Assembly: GCF_003054265.1 (NCBI RefSeq)
Contig: NZ_QBKT01000002.1
Span: 124,001 to 188,000, forward strand
Direction: 5' to 3'
DNA from: Kordia periserrulae
GTDB taxonomy: Bacteria > Bacteroidota > Bacteroidia > Flavobacteriales > Flavobacteriaceae
Length of the DNA: 64,000 bases
Position 1 is the first letter of the stretch, and the number at the start of each line of letters is the position of its first letter. Made by a program: the position numbers and the translations under genes. The notes under the pieces were generated by a model. That model did no database searches. It was not told where the DNA came from and was given only the letters and a program-made list of their open reading frames with translations. Positions 8,277 to 16,545 of the stretch are shown piece by piece.

Positions 8277-9455
8277 TTAAGCTCTTTCAACAACAAATGC
8301 AGAAGCACCACCGCCACCATTACAAATAGCTGCGGCTCCTATTTTTGCATCATTCTGTTTCAATACATTCAACAAAGTAATCAAAATTCGCACTCCAGAA
8401 CAACCTAATGGATGTCCTAACGAAACCGCGCCACCGTTGACATTTACTTTATCGTCTGACAAGCCTAAAATTTTCATATTTGCCAATCCAACTACTGAGA
8501 AAGCTTCGTTAAATTCAAAGAAATCTACGTCTTCTAAGTTAATATTTGCTTTAGCCAATGCTTTTGGAAGTGCTTTTGCAGGCGCTGTCGTAAACCATTT
8601 TGGTTCGTGTGCTGCATCGGCATATCCTTTTACAGTTGCTAATGGTGTCAATCCTAATTCTTCAGCTTTTTCAGCGCTCATTAGCACCATCGCGCCAGCG
8701 CCGTCGTTGATGGTAGAGGCATTTGCGGCAGTTACGGTACCATCTTTGGTAAAAGCTGGACGTAAACTTGGAATCTTTTCCATTTTTACGTTTTTATATT
8801 CTTCATCTTCGCTAACGATGATTGGTTCACCGCGTCGTTGTGGTACTTCTACAGGAACAACCTCATCCGCAAACTTTCCTTCTGCCCAAGCTTTTGCAGA
8901 ACGCTCGTATGACTGAATCGCAAAGGCATCTTGGTCTTCTCTTGAAAATTCATATTCTGTTGCACAGGCATCCGCACAAACGCCCATAGCCACATTATCA
9001 TATACATCTACCAAACCATCTTTCTGCATGCCGTCTTCCATTTTGGCTGGTCCAAATTTGGTAGCTGTTCTTGCATGGTAATAATGTGGAATTAAACTCA
9101 TGTTTTCCATTCCTCCCGCAACTACAATATCAGCATCACCCAAAGCGATGGCTTGTGCAGCTTGCATTACGGCTTTCATTCCAGAAGCACACACTTTATT
9201 TACAGTTGTGCAAGGAACCGTATCAGGAATTCCGGCAAAAATCGCGGCTTGTCTTGCAGGTGCTTGTCCAGTACCCGCTTGCACAACATTCCCCATAATC
9301 ACTTCTTCAACATGTTCTGGAGCCAAATTAATTTGTGCCAAAGCACCTTTGATTGCTGTAGCTCCGAGTTTTGGAGCAGGTATAGAGGATAAAGCACCTA
9401 AAAAACTTCCGATAGGAGTTCTTGCAGCTGCTACAATTACAACTTTTTTACTCAT
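8277..9455 (-). CDS. Acetyl-CoA C-acyltransferase (thiolase)
   Basis: A 392-residue thiolase, the usual length. It catalyses reversible Claisen condensation or cleavage of acyl-CoA in fatty-acid oxidation or acetoacetyl-CoA formation. The nucleophile is C89 (NKVCASGMKAV), with H348 in GHPLGCSG and C378 in CNGGGGA. Members of this branch are annotated as acetyl-CoA acetyltransferase; the sequence does not separate AtoB-type from FadA-type. No beta-oxidation partner is adjacent. It is transcribed on the minus strand, 33 nt upstream of the NlpC/P60 gene, so the two may be cotranscribed. Confidence 0.93.
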   Translation of the reverse strand: MSKKVVIVAAARTPIGSFLGALSSIPAPKLGATAIKGALAQINLAPEHVEEVIMGNVVQAGTGQAPARQAAIFAGIPDTVPCTTVNKVCASGMKAVMQAAQAIALGDADIVVAGGMENMSLIPHYYHARTATKFGPAKMEDGMQKDGLVDVYDNVAMGVCADACATEYEFSREDQDAFAIQSYERSAKAWAEGKFADEVVPVEVPQRRGEPIIVSEDEEYKNVKMEKIPSLRPAFTKDGTVTAANASTINDGAGAMVLMSAEKAEELGLTPLATVKGYADAAHEPKWFTTAPAKALPKALAKANINLEDVDFFEFNEAFSVVGLANMKILGLSDDKVNVNGGAVSLGHPLGCSGVRILITLLNVLKQNDAKIGAAAICNGGGGASAFVVERA

Positions 9456-9510
9456 GATTTTCGCTTATAGTTTAATAGCTGCGAATTTAATTATTTTTTA
9501 GAAGATATCC

Positions 9511-9685
9511 GTAATAATACCATTTATAACTTGAAATTACCGCAATAAAAAGCGCTTTTTCCCTTTCTTCTTCTTTTAAAAAAGAAATCGTAGCTAAGGC
9601 TATGTTTGATTTTTTAAATTCGAATAAAGAAAAAAATCATCATTTTCTTTTACAGTAATTTCAAATCATAACTGGTATAAATTAT
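9511..9685. repeat. Imperfect long-range inverted repeat, possible MITE remnant
   Basis: Arms of about 30 nt (9511-9540 and 9655-9685) are imperfect reverse complements that share TTGAAATTAC and a central ATACCA block. They enclose about 115 nt of A/T-rich DNA with no gene. Together with the promoter at 9805-9835 this accounts for most of the 384-nt gap between the divergent thiolase and PgpH genes. Confidence 0.4.
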
Positions 9686-9804
9686 CAATTAAGCAATAAA
9701 AGCTGCTGTTTTTTATGACAAGTGTAAGCGTTACAAAACGTTCTTCACCAGGTCTCTTTCCTAAACCTCAAAAATATACGCTTCAAATAATAAGTTGCGC
9801 GAAG

Positions 9805-9835
9805 TTTGATTACTTTTACATATTACCTATATTCG
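9805..9835 (+). promoter_or_regulatory. Bacteroidota-type promoter abutting the PgpH-like start codon
   Basis: TTTG (9805-9808), a 19-nt spacer, then TATATTCG (9828-9835), one mismatch from TAnnTTTG. The ATG follows only 4 nt later, so transcription would begin at or next to the start codon. Confidence 0.5.
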
Positions 9836-9839
9836 TTTA

Positions 9840-11933
9840 ATGAAGCAGCTCATCACCAAATTATATAAAAATCAATCGTTTCTATATAAACTACTATTAC
9901 ACATTTTAACCACGGTTTTAGTAGTATATCTTTTCCCGAAAGGCGGAAAATTTCAATATGAGTTTCAAAAAGGAAAACCTTGGCAATACGAAACGCTGAT
10001 TGCGCCTTTTGATTTTCCAATTATCAAATCGCCAGAAGAAATAGAAGCTGAAAAATCGCAATTGACGACCGATGCAAAAACGTACTATGAGTATGATAGC
10101 GAAGTTGTTGAAAAAGTGCAAAACGATTTTGAAGCGCAGTTCAATCAATTATTTTCACTGGATAGTTTGATAGATTCGAGCAGTTTTAATGATTTAAAGC
10201 GAAAGACGCGTCAATTGTTGGATAATTTTTATCGAAATGGCGTTATTGAAACTGTTGACGAATCGCAACATGATAAATTGGTAGTATTGATGGAAGATAA
10301 TGTGGAAAAAGGAATTGTCAGTTATGACAGTTTTATAAAGCTCAACAATCTTCAAGAATATATTAAAAAGTTTGTGGACAAAACGGGATTGCAAAGTTAT
10401 GAAACGCTTTTGTACAATCTGTTCTTTGAAATCATAGAACCCAATGTAAAACTCGATCAAGAATATACCAATTCAGTATTGGCAGCCGAACTTGACAAAA
10501 TAGCGCCCACACGCGGAAATGTTCAAAAAGGCATTCGAATCATTGCCAAAGGAGAAGTTGTAGAAGGACAGAAGCTAGAGCAACTCAGTTCCCTCAAAAA
10601 AGAATACGAATCGCAGGTTTGGAACGAATCCAATTACAATTGGATCGTTTTTGGCTATATCATTTTAGTCGCATTGGCGTTGATGATGTTGTTGTTATTC
10701 ATTCGAAAATACCGTCCAGAAATCTACGAAAACAACAATAAAGTCACGTTTATCTTCATGAATATTGTGTTCATGATAATCCTCACGACACTTATTGTAA
10801 AATACAATACCAAATACGTATATGTTGTGCCTTTGTGTATTTTACCGTTGATTCTAAAAGCATTTTTTGATGCGCGATTGGGCTTATTTGCGCACGTTCT
10901 TACCGTATTACTATTAGGATTCATTGTGCCAAATAGTTCAGAATACATCTTTTTACAAATCATTGCGGGAATCGTGACCATTTTGACCGTTTCGGAATTG
11001 TACAAACGGGCAAATCTCTTTATTTCTGTCGGACAGATAACGCTAATTTACATTGTAGCGTATTTTGCGTTTTACATTACGCATGAAGGCGGGATCAAAT
11101 TTTCGGAAGTTTTCAGCATGAACGAATCGGGTGATTTGCATGTTATTTGGATGTACTTCTTACAATTTATGTTGTGCGGACTGGCAACGTTATTCGTGCA
11201 ACCGTTAATTTATATTTATGAAAAGATATTTGGACTGGTGTCAGATGTGTCTTTGCTGGAACTTTCGGACACCAATTCCAAACTTTTGAAGCGACTTGCC
11301 AATGAAGCACCTGGAACCTTTCATCATTCACTTCAAGTGGCAAATCTCGCGGAAGCGGCAGCCAGTGAAATCGGCGCAAACACGATGTTGGTTAGAGTAG
11401 GAGCGTTGTATCATGATATTGGAAAAATGAACAATCCGACATTTTTCATTGAAAATCAGGCAACTTCGGTAAATCCTCACGACGAATTAGCACCCGATGA
11501 AAGTGCAAAAACCATTATTGATCATGTGCTAGACGGTATCGAAATCGCGAAAAGTAATAAATTACCAGACAGAGTCATCGATTTCATCCGAACACATCAC
11601 GGAACATCAACAGTGTATTATTTCTATCAAAAAGCCAAAGAAATAGATGAAGACGTTCCGATTGAAAAATTTCAATATCCAGGACCGATTCCTTTCTCTA
11701 AAGAAACCGCCATTTTAATGATGGCAGACTCGGTAGAAGCGGCTTCTAAAAGCATAAAAGAGCCAACATCACAAATCATCGATGATTTTGTAGAGCGTAT
11801 CATTAACAAGCAAATGGACGAGCAGCAATTTATGAATGCAGATATTACTTTGAAAGAGATTGTAATCATCAAAAAAGTCTTGAAAAAGAAGCTAAATAAC
11901 ATCTATCATTTACGAATTGAATATCCAGAATAA
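9840..11933 (+). CDS. 7TM-HD cyclic-di-AMP phosphodiesterase, PgpH family
   Basis: A 697-residue membrane phosphodiesterase. One transmembrane helix near residues 17-33 is followed by an extracytoplasmic 7TMR-HDED-type domain to about residue 265, a block of seven helices (about 268-465), and a cytosolic HD domain. The HD motifs are clear: GTFHHSLQVANLAEAAA, then ALYHDIGKM, and a later FIRTHHGTS. PgpH of Listeria hydrolyses c-di-AMP and the Bacteroidota members have the same layout, so turnover of c-di-AMP is the likely role. It is monocistronic. A Bacteroidota promoter sits directly before it. The downstream end has no clear terminator before the tRNA genes. Confidence 0.9.
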   Translation: MKQLITKLYKNQSFLYKLLLHILTTVLVVYLFPKGGKFQYEFQKGKPWQYETLIAPFDFPIIKSPEEIEAEKSQLTTDAKTYYEYDSEVVEKVQNDFEAQFNQLFSLDSLIDSSSFNDLKRKTRQLLDNFYRNGVIETVDESQHDKLVVLMEDNVEKGIVSYDSFIKLNNLQEYIKKFVDKTGLQSYETLLYNLFFEIIEPNVKLDQEYTNSVLAAELDKIAPTRGNVQKGIRIIAKGEVVEGQKLEQLSSLKKEYESQVWNESNYNWIVFGYIILVALALMMLLLFIRKYRPEIYENNNKVTFIFMNIVFMIILTTLIVKYNTKYVYVVPLCILPLILKAFFDARLGLFAHVLTVLLLGFIVPNSSEYIFLQIIAGIVTILTVSELYKRANLFISVGQITLIYIVAYFAFYITHEGGIKFSEVFSMNESGDLHVIWMYFLQFMLCGLATLFVQPLIYIYEKIFGLVSDVSLLELSDTNSKLLKRLANEAPGTFHHSLQVANLAEAAASEIGANTMLVRVGALYHDIGKMNNPTFFIENQATSVNPHDELAPDESAKTIIDHVLDGIEIAKSNKLPDRVIDFIRTHHGTSTVYYFYQKAKEIDEDVPIEKFQYPGPIPFSKETAILMMADSVEAASKSIKEPTSQIIDDFVERIINKQMDEQQFMNADITLKEIVIIKKVLKKKLNNIYHLRIEYPE

Positions 11934-12083
11934 TCAATAGTCAATTGAAAATTAAATTATTGCGAAAAAAATAATTACAAAACGCCAAAAAAGTACAGAA
12001 ATAGTTGTGTGATACGAAAGGAACAGTTACATTTGCAACCGCAATTTCACAATTGTACAAGTTCTTATTCAAAAGAGAATAAT

Positions 12084-12165
12084 GGAGAGGTGGCAGAGTG
12101 GTAATGCAGCAGCCTGCTAAGCTGTCAACCTTCGGGTTGCCCGGGTTCGAATCCCGGTCTCTCCG
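12084..12165 (+). tRNA. tRNA-Ser (GCT anticodon)
   Basis: A class II cloverleaf: acceptor GGAGAGG pairs with TCTCTCC, the anticodon loop CTGCTAA gives GCT, there is a long variable arm, and the T loop is GTTCGAATC. CCA is not encoded. It reads codons AGC/AGU. Confidence 0.95.
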
Positions 12166-12186
12166 CATTTTTACTGAAAAAATCAC

Positions 12187-12298
12187 TATGTAGTCTCTCA
12201 AATTTACTTGGGATAAGCTACATTACGATTTTATGATTTTTCGAGGTGTAGCCTCTCGACATGGCTCGAGATAAACTACATACGAATTTATCACTTTT
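12187..12298 (+). repeat. Two diverged copies of a ~58-nt inter-tRNA spacer unit
   Basis: The 133-nt gap between tRNA-Ser and tRNA-Pro contains two similar units in tandem (about 12187-12241 and 12242-12298). Each has TGTAG, CTCTC, GATAA(A/G)CTACA, TACGA and TTTTCG in the same order. The second begins CGAGGTGTAGC, which resembles the tRNA-Pro 5' end CGGGGTGTAGC. A related palindrome (AGTTTATC ... GATAAACT) lies between tRNA-Pro and tRNA-Arg. These may be remnants of duplicated tRNA units or processing hairpins. Confidence 0.55.
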
Positions 12299-12373
12299 CG
12301 GGGTGTAGCGTAGCCCGGTTATCGCGCCGCGTTTGGGACGCGGAGGTCGCAGGTTCGAATCCTGCCACCCCGA
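12299..12373 (+). tRNA. tRNA-Pro (TGG anticodon)
   Basis: Acceptor CGGGGTG pairs with CACCCCG, the anticodon loop TTTGGGA gives TGG, and the T arm holds GGTTCGAATCC. CCA is not encoded. A 75-nt class I tRNA. Confidence 0.95.
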
Positions 12374-12437
12374 CACAGAAAAGTGCTAGTTTATCCGTTG
12401 ATGCGATAAACTACACAGACAAATTGCTATATGCAAT

Positions 12438-12511
12438 GGTCGCGTAGCTCAGCTGGATAGAGCATCTGCCTTCTAAGCAGACGGTCACAGGTTCGAATCC
12501 TGTCGCGATCA
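12438..12511 (+). tRNA. tRNA-Arg (TCT anticodon)
   Basis: Acceptor GGTCGCG pairs with CGCGATC (one G-T pair). The anticodon loop CTTCTAA gives TCT, with a normal D arm (AGCTCAGCTGGATAGAGC) and T arm. CCA is not encoded. It reads AGA/AGG. Confidence 0.95.
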
Positions 12512-12522
12512 CAAGTATATCA

Positions 12523-12557
12523 AGGCTTTCGAGAAATCGAGAGCCTTTCTTGTTTTT
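12523..12557 (+). terminator. Intrinsic terminator of the tRNA operon
   Basis: A 10-bp stem (12523-12532 with 12537-12546), GAAA loop and T-rich tail follow tRNA-Arg. The next 440 nt to the following gene hold no gene that I can support. They contain an isolated TATTTTTG -7-like box (12665-12672) and an imperfect inverted repeat (about 12885-12901 with 12930-12950). Confidence 0.85.
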
Positions 12558-12997
12558 AATGTGCACGAGATTTGCACAAAAATCTAGATTTGTAGTAATT
12601 ATATTTCTTACTGAAACTACAGACGCAAACAATCACAAAATCATCACAGCAGAAACAGATTGTGTATTTTTGTATGACAAAAGATTTCTAGTCAAAAAAG
12701 ATACCGAGTACAGATACTTGAATTATTAAAAAAACAACAATAGTCTTTTCTATAGATAACCAAATTTCTTCTCATTAGTGACTTGATAATTGCTGTAGAA
12801 ACTATGAAAATCACAGATAAATTCTCCCCAGTATCTCTTGAAAATTTACTTTTTCAATAAAGCTGACAAGGTATAATTCCAGTTACATTCCAACCTTTTA
12901 TACGCCAATTATAATTCAGTTATAACAATATGAAAGGGTTGCGGAATGCTTTGGTGTGAACAGAAATCTTGTATCAGTATCAATTAAAATTTACAAG

Positions 12998-13276
12998 ATG
13001 AACTCAGTAAAACTTATAAAAAACAATCATAGCAAAGCACAACGATGGTGGGTATTTGTCGTACGACTCGTGGGCTTTTTAGTGTTTGTGATTCCGCTCA
13101 TTCAACCCATGTATTCGTACATGATTATTGGTATGGAAGAAGTGGAATTTTCAAAAACAAGAACCATTTTGGTCATTGTGGGATTTGTCACTTGCTCCAA
13201 TGGAAAACTTATCGGAATCGTAAATAATAATGTGGGAATGTTTATCAGACAGGCACTTAAAAAATTAATTTCTTGA
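12998..13276 (+). CDS. Small two-helix membrane protein, unknown
   Basis: A 92-residue protein that I do not recognise. It has a basic start (MNSVKLIKNNHSKAQRWW) and two hydrophobic segments, about residues 19-42 and 53-75. The size and layout resemble small holin-like or accessory membrane proteins, but no family motif is visible. The ATG at 12998 is preferred over an in-frame start 42 nt upstream because the membrane protein begins naturally there; this is not certain. Its TGA stop overlaps the ATG of the next gene by one base, so the two products are probably made together. Confidence 0.6.
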   Translation: MNSVKLIKNNHSKAQRWWVFVVRLVGFLVFVIPLIQPMYSYMIIGMEEVEFSKTRTILVIVGFVTCSNGKLIGIVNNNVGMFIRQALKKLIS

Positions 13277-13836
13277 TGAAAGACGAAGAAACAGTTAAAA
13301 AACAAAAATGGTATAAACGTTTTTTTGATGTATGTCAAAAATATCGCTTGTTTACGTACATTCCAATCTTAGTATTGTCGGTATCATCCTTTAGCTTGCG
13401 TCAAAAGAATGAAGTTTTAGTCGATCGTGTTGGACGTTTGGAAACCTTGAATGAAACATTGGTGTCCAATATGATTTTGTATAACAGAGGTTTTGAAACT
13501 TTTCCAATGCCTATTTTTCAAAAGCTAAAGCGTGGAAACCGTTTTATTGCACAGTATTTTAATCCTGCGTATGTTCAATTGATGGGGCATAATTTTAGCT
13601 ATAACCGATATGCGTATATCGGGAAAACGGATTATGAATACTTTTCAAAACGAACTGCTGATTTGTATTATAGTTATGATGTGTCTGTAGCATTTACGGG
13701 AATTCCAATGAAAATTGCTGTCACAATCAAAGATTCATCAGACACAAAATTGAATGTAGACGTGATGAAATGGCGTCAAATTCGTGAAAAAGACACGTTG
13801 ATTTACGGAATGATTATTTTAGAAAAACCGATGTAA
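13276..13836 (+). CDS. Membrane-anchored PAS-like protein without output domain
   Basis: A 186-residue protein. A basic N-terminus and one hydrophobic helix (about residues 24-40) are followed by a short coiled segment (QKNEVLVDRVGRLETLNETL). The C-terminal domain has a PAS-like pattern: AQYFNPAYVQLMGHNFS, then YIGKTDYEYF, then a small-residue turn before beta strands. No kinase, cyclase or HTH follows, so any sensing must be passed on through a partner. The obvious candidate is the small membrane protein with which it overlaps (TGATG). The ATG start at 13276 is set by that overlap. Confidence 0.6.
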   Translation: MKDEETVKKQKWYKRFFDVCQKYRLFTYIPILVLSVSSFSLRQKNEVLVDRVGRLETLNETLVSNMILYNRGFETFPMPIFQKLKRGNRFIAQYFNPAYVQLMGHNFSYNRYAYIGKTDYEYFSKRTADLYYSYDVSVAFTGIPMKIAVTIKDSSDTKLNVDVMKWRQIREKDTLIYGMIILEKPM

Positions 13837-13845
13837 TTACTTTTT

Positions 13846-13885
13846 AGAAAGTCCTGTTGTACTAAACAGGATTTTCTATTTTTTA
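13846..13885. terminator. Terminator between convergent PAS-like and LysR genes
   Basis: A 13-bp stem with one G-T pair (13846-13858 with 13865-13877), followed on the plus strand by ATTTTTT. It lies between convergent genes and may serve both. Confidence 0.8.
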
Positions 13886-13895
13886 TGAGAATAAA

Positions 13896-14816
13896 TCACT
13901 CTTCCACCCAACTAAAATATTTACTTTTAATCGCATCTTTTTCCGCTTCCAAATACGCGATAAACGCATTGGCAACTGGAGAAAGCGACTTATTTTTGAG
14001 CCAAACAATATTCCACTGTGTGTGAATTGGTAATCCTTTGTGTTTGATGATTTTGATGTCTCCATTATCAACTGCATTTTTAATTCCCAACAACGGCATT
14101 ATAGAATATCCCAAACCTGCAATAACCGCTTGCTTCAGTGCTTCGTTGGAAGTTAATTCAATTTTTTTCTGGATAGATACATTCTTTCCGTCGATAAATG
14201 CTTCCATTGCATTTCGAGTGGCAGAACCTTTCTCGCGGTACAATAAAGGTTCTTCAACAAAAATATCTTCAATTTTTCCCGTTCTTCGAGTTTCACGTTC
14301 GCGTCCACCAACCAAATACAAACTATTTTTTAGTAAAGGAAATGTTTCTAGCGATAAATGTGTTGGTAGTACAGAAACTAAGGCAAAATCAACGCGATTT
14401 TCTTCCAAATCTTTCACTACATTCTGCTTATTGGTCACGTCAATCGTAAAATCAATTCCGGTGTGCTGATTGACAAATCCTGATAAATAATACGGCAATA
14501 CATATTTTCCTGTAGAAACACATGAAAGTGTCAATTTTCCCGCCAACTTTCCTTGATATTCTTTGGTTTTATGGTCAATAGTAGAAACCTCATCCAAAAT
14601 TTTTTGCGCTGTGGCGGCGATTTCTTTTCCAAAATTTGTCACGTACAATTTTCTTCCTACAACTTCGGTGAGTGGCAAGGGAAACTGATCTTGAAATTTT
14701 TTAAGCTGAATAGAAACAGCAGGTTGTGTTAAAAATAACGCTTCTGAAGCTTTGGTAATGCTTTGTTTTTTAACAATTTCCACAAAGACTTTTAGTTGGT
14801 GTAATGTATAGTTCAT
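13896..14816 (-). CDS. LysR-family transcriptional regulator
   Basis: A 306-residue LTTR. The N-terminal winged helix is standard (TLHQLKVFVEIVKKQSITKA ... LFLTQPAVSIQLKKF), followed by a periplasmic-binding-like effector domain. It is divergent from the small-protein/bicarbonate-transporter operon with only 81 nt between. The subgroup therefore fits CbbR/CmpR/CcmR-like regulators that sense carbon status. Regulation of the transporter is an inference from position and from a TTCATA/TATGAA dyad in the shared promoter region. Confidence 0.9.
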   Translation of the reverse strand: MNYTLHQLKVFVEIVKKQSITKASEALFLTQPAVSIQLKKFQDQFPLPLTEVVGRKLYVTNFGKEIAATAQKILDEVSTIDHKTKEYQGKLAGKLTLSCVSTGKYVLPYYLSGFVNQHTGIDFTIDVTNKQNVVKDLEENRVDFALVSVLPTHLSLETFPLLKNSLYLVGGRERETRRTGKIEDIFVEEPLLYREKGSATRNAMEAFIDGKNVSIQKKIELTSNEALKQAVIAGLGYSIMPLLGIKNAVDNGDIKIIKHKGLPIHTQWNIVWLKNKSLSPVANAFIAYLEAEKDAIKSKYFSWVEE

Positions 14817-14833
14817 AAATGTAGCTTATGTTT

Positions 14834-14864
14834 TTCATAATAAATATAAATAAAAATATATGAA
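14834..14864. promoter_or_regulatory. Candidate LysR operator in the divergent promoter
   Basis: A dyad of TTCATA (14834-14839) and TATGAA (14859-14864) lies in the 81-nt region between the LysR gene and the transporter operon. LysR proteins typically bind dyads of this size near their own promoters. The region is very A/T rich, so chance is possible. Confidence 0.35.
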
Positions 14865-14897
14865 TATAAAATATAACCTTTGCACTGTAAAATAAAA

Positions 14898-15173
14898 ATG
14901 ATGTCAAAAACTATTGTACTCAACGATAAAATTAAAAACTCTATCCGTTCAGTTAAAGTTCGAAATGATGACACCATCTTCTCTATAAAAATAAACAAAA
15001 ATTGGCTTACTGCGCTGCTGAAACGTATGGCTTTTACAGGAGTTTTAACAGGATATGTATTGATAACATACCTAAGTTACAGCATCAACGTAACACATTT
15101 TTGGACTTTAGTCAAAGTAGGTGTGATTTTAGTATTACTCTCATTTTTTATGCAAATACCTAACAAAAATTAA
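14898..15173 (+). CDS. Small membrane protein of the bicarbonate-transporter operon
   Basis: A 91-residue protein of no known family. Residues 1-40 are polar and basic (KTIVLNDKIKNSIRSVKV), then two hydrophobic segments (about 46-65 and 69-85). The ATG at 14898 is chosen; an ATG codon directly after it (14901) is equally possible. It is the first gene of a three-gene operon, 12 nt before the next gene. A subunit or regulator of the transporter is a reasonable guess. Confidence 0.65.
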   Translation: MMSKTIVLNDKIKNSIRSVKVRNDDTIFSIKINKNWLTALLKRMAFTGVLTGYVLITYLSYSINVTHFWTLVKVGVILVLLSFFMQIPNKN

Positions 15174-15185
15174 ATATTGAATATT

Positions 15186-15476
15186 ATGGCAACAACAGAA
15201 GTAATGCACAAAGTAAAGTTGGTAGACGGAAAGTTTACAGCTTTGGAAGCAAAAGAAGTAATCAACTCGTTAATTGACGAAAAAATCAATTTTCACAAAA
15301 TTCACCGTTTGGCATTGTGTGAAGGAAACGAAAAGTCAGATACTACTTTTGACGACAGCAGAGTAGGAGAGCTGATGCGTGAAAAAGAAGATTTCAGAGA
15401 AATCTATATGGAAGCAAAAAAAGCAGGAAAACAATTGCGAATTCAAGGAACATTAGAAATAGAAATCATTGACTAA
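15186..15476 (+). CDS. Small soluble protein of the bicarbonate-transporter operon
   Basis: A 96-residue cytosolic alpha/beta protein of unknown function. It is charged and has no membrane segment. Recognisable features are a mid-protein stretch IHRLALCEGNEKSDTTFDDSR and a C-terminal beta pattern (LRIQGTLEIEIID). Cyanobacterial SbtA is partnered by SbtB, a PII-like protein of about 110 residues. This protein occupies the same position and is of similar size, but I cannot see the PII T-loop signature, so homology is not claimed. The ATG at 15186 is set by spacing. Confidence 0.65.
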   Translation: MATTEVMHKVKLVDGKFTALEAKEVINSLIDEKINFHKIHRLALCEGNEKSDTTFDDSRVGELMREKEDFREIYMEAKKAGKQLRIQGTLEIEIID

Positions 15477-15506
15477 AGGTAGTATTTATACCTGAAAATC
15501 AGATAC

Positions 15507-16469
15507 ATGGATTTACATTTACTATTCGATAATTTAACGAATCCGGCATTATTATTTTTCGTTTTAGGAATTTTTGCAGCGCAGTTAAAAAGCGATTTAG
15601 AGATTCCAAAAAACTCTTCAAAATTCATCTCTTTATATCTCTTGCTTGCTATCGGTTTTAAAGGTGGGCAAGAGTTAGCTCATAGCAATTATACAGCAGA
15701 TATCGGTTGGTCGCTTGTGATGGGAATTGCATTGGCAATCATAGTGCCTTTGTATTCGTATTACATTTTACGATTAAAATTTACAGTTGAAAATGCAGGA
15801 GCCATTGCTGCAGCGTACGGTTCTGTAAGTGCGGTAACGTTTGTAACGGCTATCAGCTTTTTAGAAATGGAGCAGATTGAATACGGCGGACACATGGTCG
15901 CAGTGATGGCGTTGATGGAAGCACCTTCGATTATTGTAGGAGTACTGTTAATGCGAATTCACTCTAACGGAAAAAAGTCGTACGGCGAAATGCTCGGACT
16001 CGTAAAACACGCAGTCACTAACGGAAGTGTATTGCTCATTTTAGGAAGTTTGGTCATCGGTTTTGTAGCAAGTGATGCACAAGCCGAAGGAATCAAACCG
16101 TTTACCACAGATATATTTAAAGGATTTTTAGCAGTTTTCTTGCTCGATATGGGAATTACCAGTGGAAAGAAAATTGGCGCGCTTATCAAAAAAGGATGGT
16201 TTGCGCTCATTTTCGCAATTTTTATTCCAATTGTAAACGGAATTACAGTAGCATATACATCGTCACATGTATTGAGTAGTGATGGCGATCGTTTATTGTT
16301 GGCTATTTTGGCAGCAAGTGCTTCGTATATTGCGGTTCCTGCTGCGATGCGAATTGCAGCACCGAAAGCAAATCCGAGTTTGTATTTACCCATGGCATTG
16401 GCAATTACGTTTCCGTTCAATATTACGCTCGGAATGCCAATGTATATGTGGTTTATACAGCATTCATAA
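15507..16469 (+). CDS. sbtA: Sodium-dependent bicarbonate transporter, SbtA family
   Basis: A 320-residue permease of the family of cyanobacterial SbtA (formerly DUF897). It has about ten hydrophobic segments arranged as two similar halves. Characteristic pieces are NPALLFFVLGIFAAQLKSDL at the N-terminus, the GFKGG motif near residue 51, and the small-residue segments AAAYGSVSAVTFVTA and ASYIAVPAAMR. It is expected to take up HCO3- with Na+. In a heterotroph this would feed carboxylases such as PEP, pyruvate or biotin-dependent enzymes rather than RuBisCO. It is the third gene of the operon controlled by the divergent LysR gene. Confidence 0.9.
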   Translation: MDLHLLFDNLTNPALLFFVLGIFAAQLKSDLEIPKNSSKFISLYLLLAIGFKGGQELAHSNYTADIGWSLVMGIALAIIVPLYSYYILRLKFTVENAGAIAAAYGSVSAVTFVTAISFLEMEQIEYGGHMVAVMALMEAPSIIVGVLLMRIHSNGKKSYGEMLGLVKHAVTNGSVLLILGSLVIGFVASDAQAEGIKPFTTDIFKGFLAVFLLDMGITSGKKIGALIKKGWFALIFAIFIPIVNGITVAYTSSHVLSSDGDRLLLAILAASASYIAVPAAMRIAAPKANPSLYLPMALAITFPFNITLGMPMYMWFIQHS

Positions 16470-16505
16470 AAAGTATCTACCAGAATTCACATTTGAAAAA
16501 TGGCG

Positions 16506-16545
16506 CAAGTCTTACCAACCCATTGGTAAGGCTTGTTTTATTTTT
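16506..16545 (+). terminator. Intrinsic terminator after sbtA
   Basis: A 13-bp stem with one G-T pair (16506-16518 with 16523-16535), then TTTTATTTTT. It extends into the 3' end of the convergent esterase gene. Confidence 0.8.

Noticed and set aside
8437-9501. Plus-strand open frames opposite the thiolase gene
   Set aside because: They are shadows of the thiolase gene: the minus-strand thiolase is complete with all catalytic residues.
9456-9839. Small gene in the thiolase-PgpH gap
   Set aside because: No open frame with a start and coding character is present; the gap is explained by the inverted repeat and promoter.
12299-12511. tRNA genes as an attachment site of an integrated element
   Set aside because: No repeated tRNA 3' end, integrase or boundary is seen within the following 1.5 kb.
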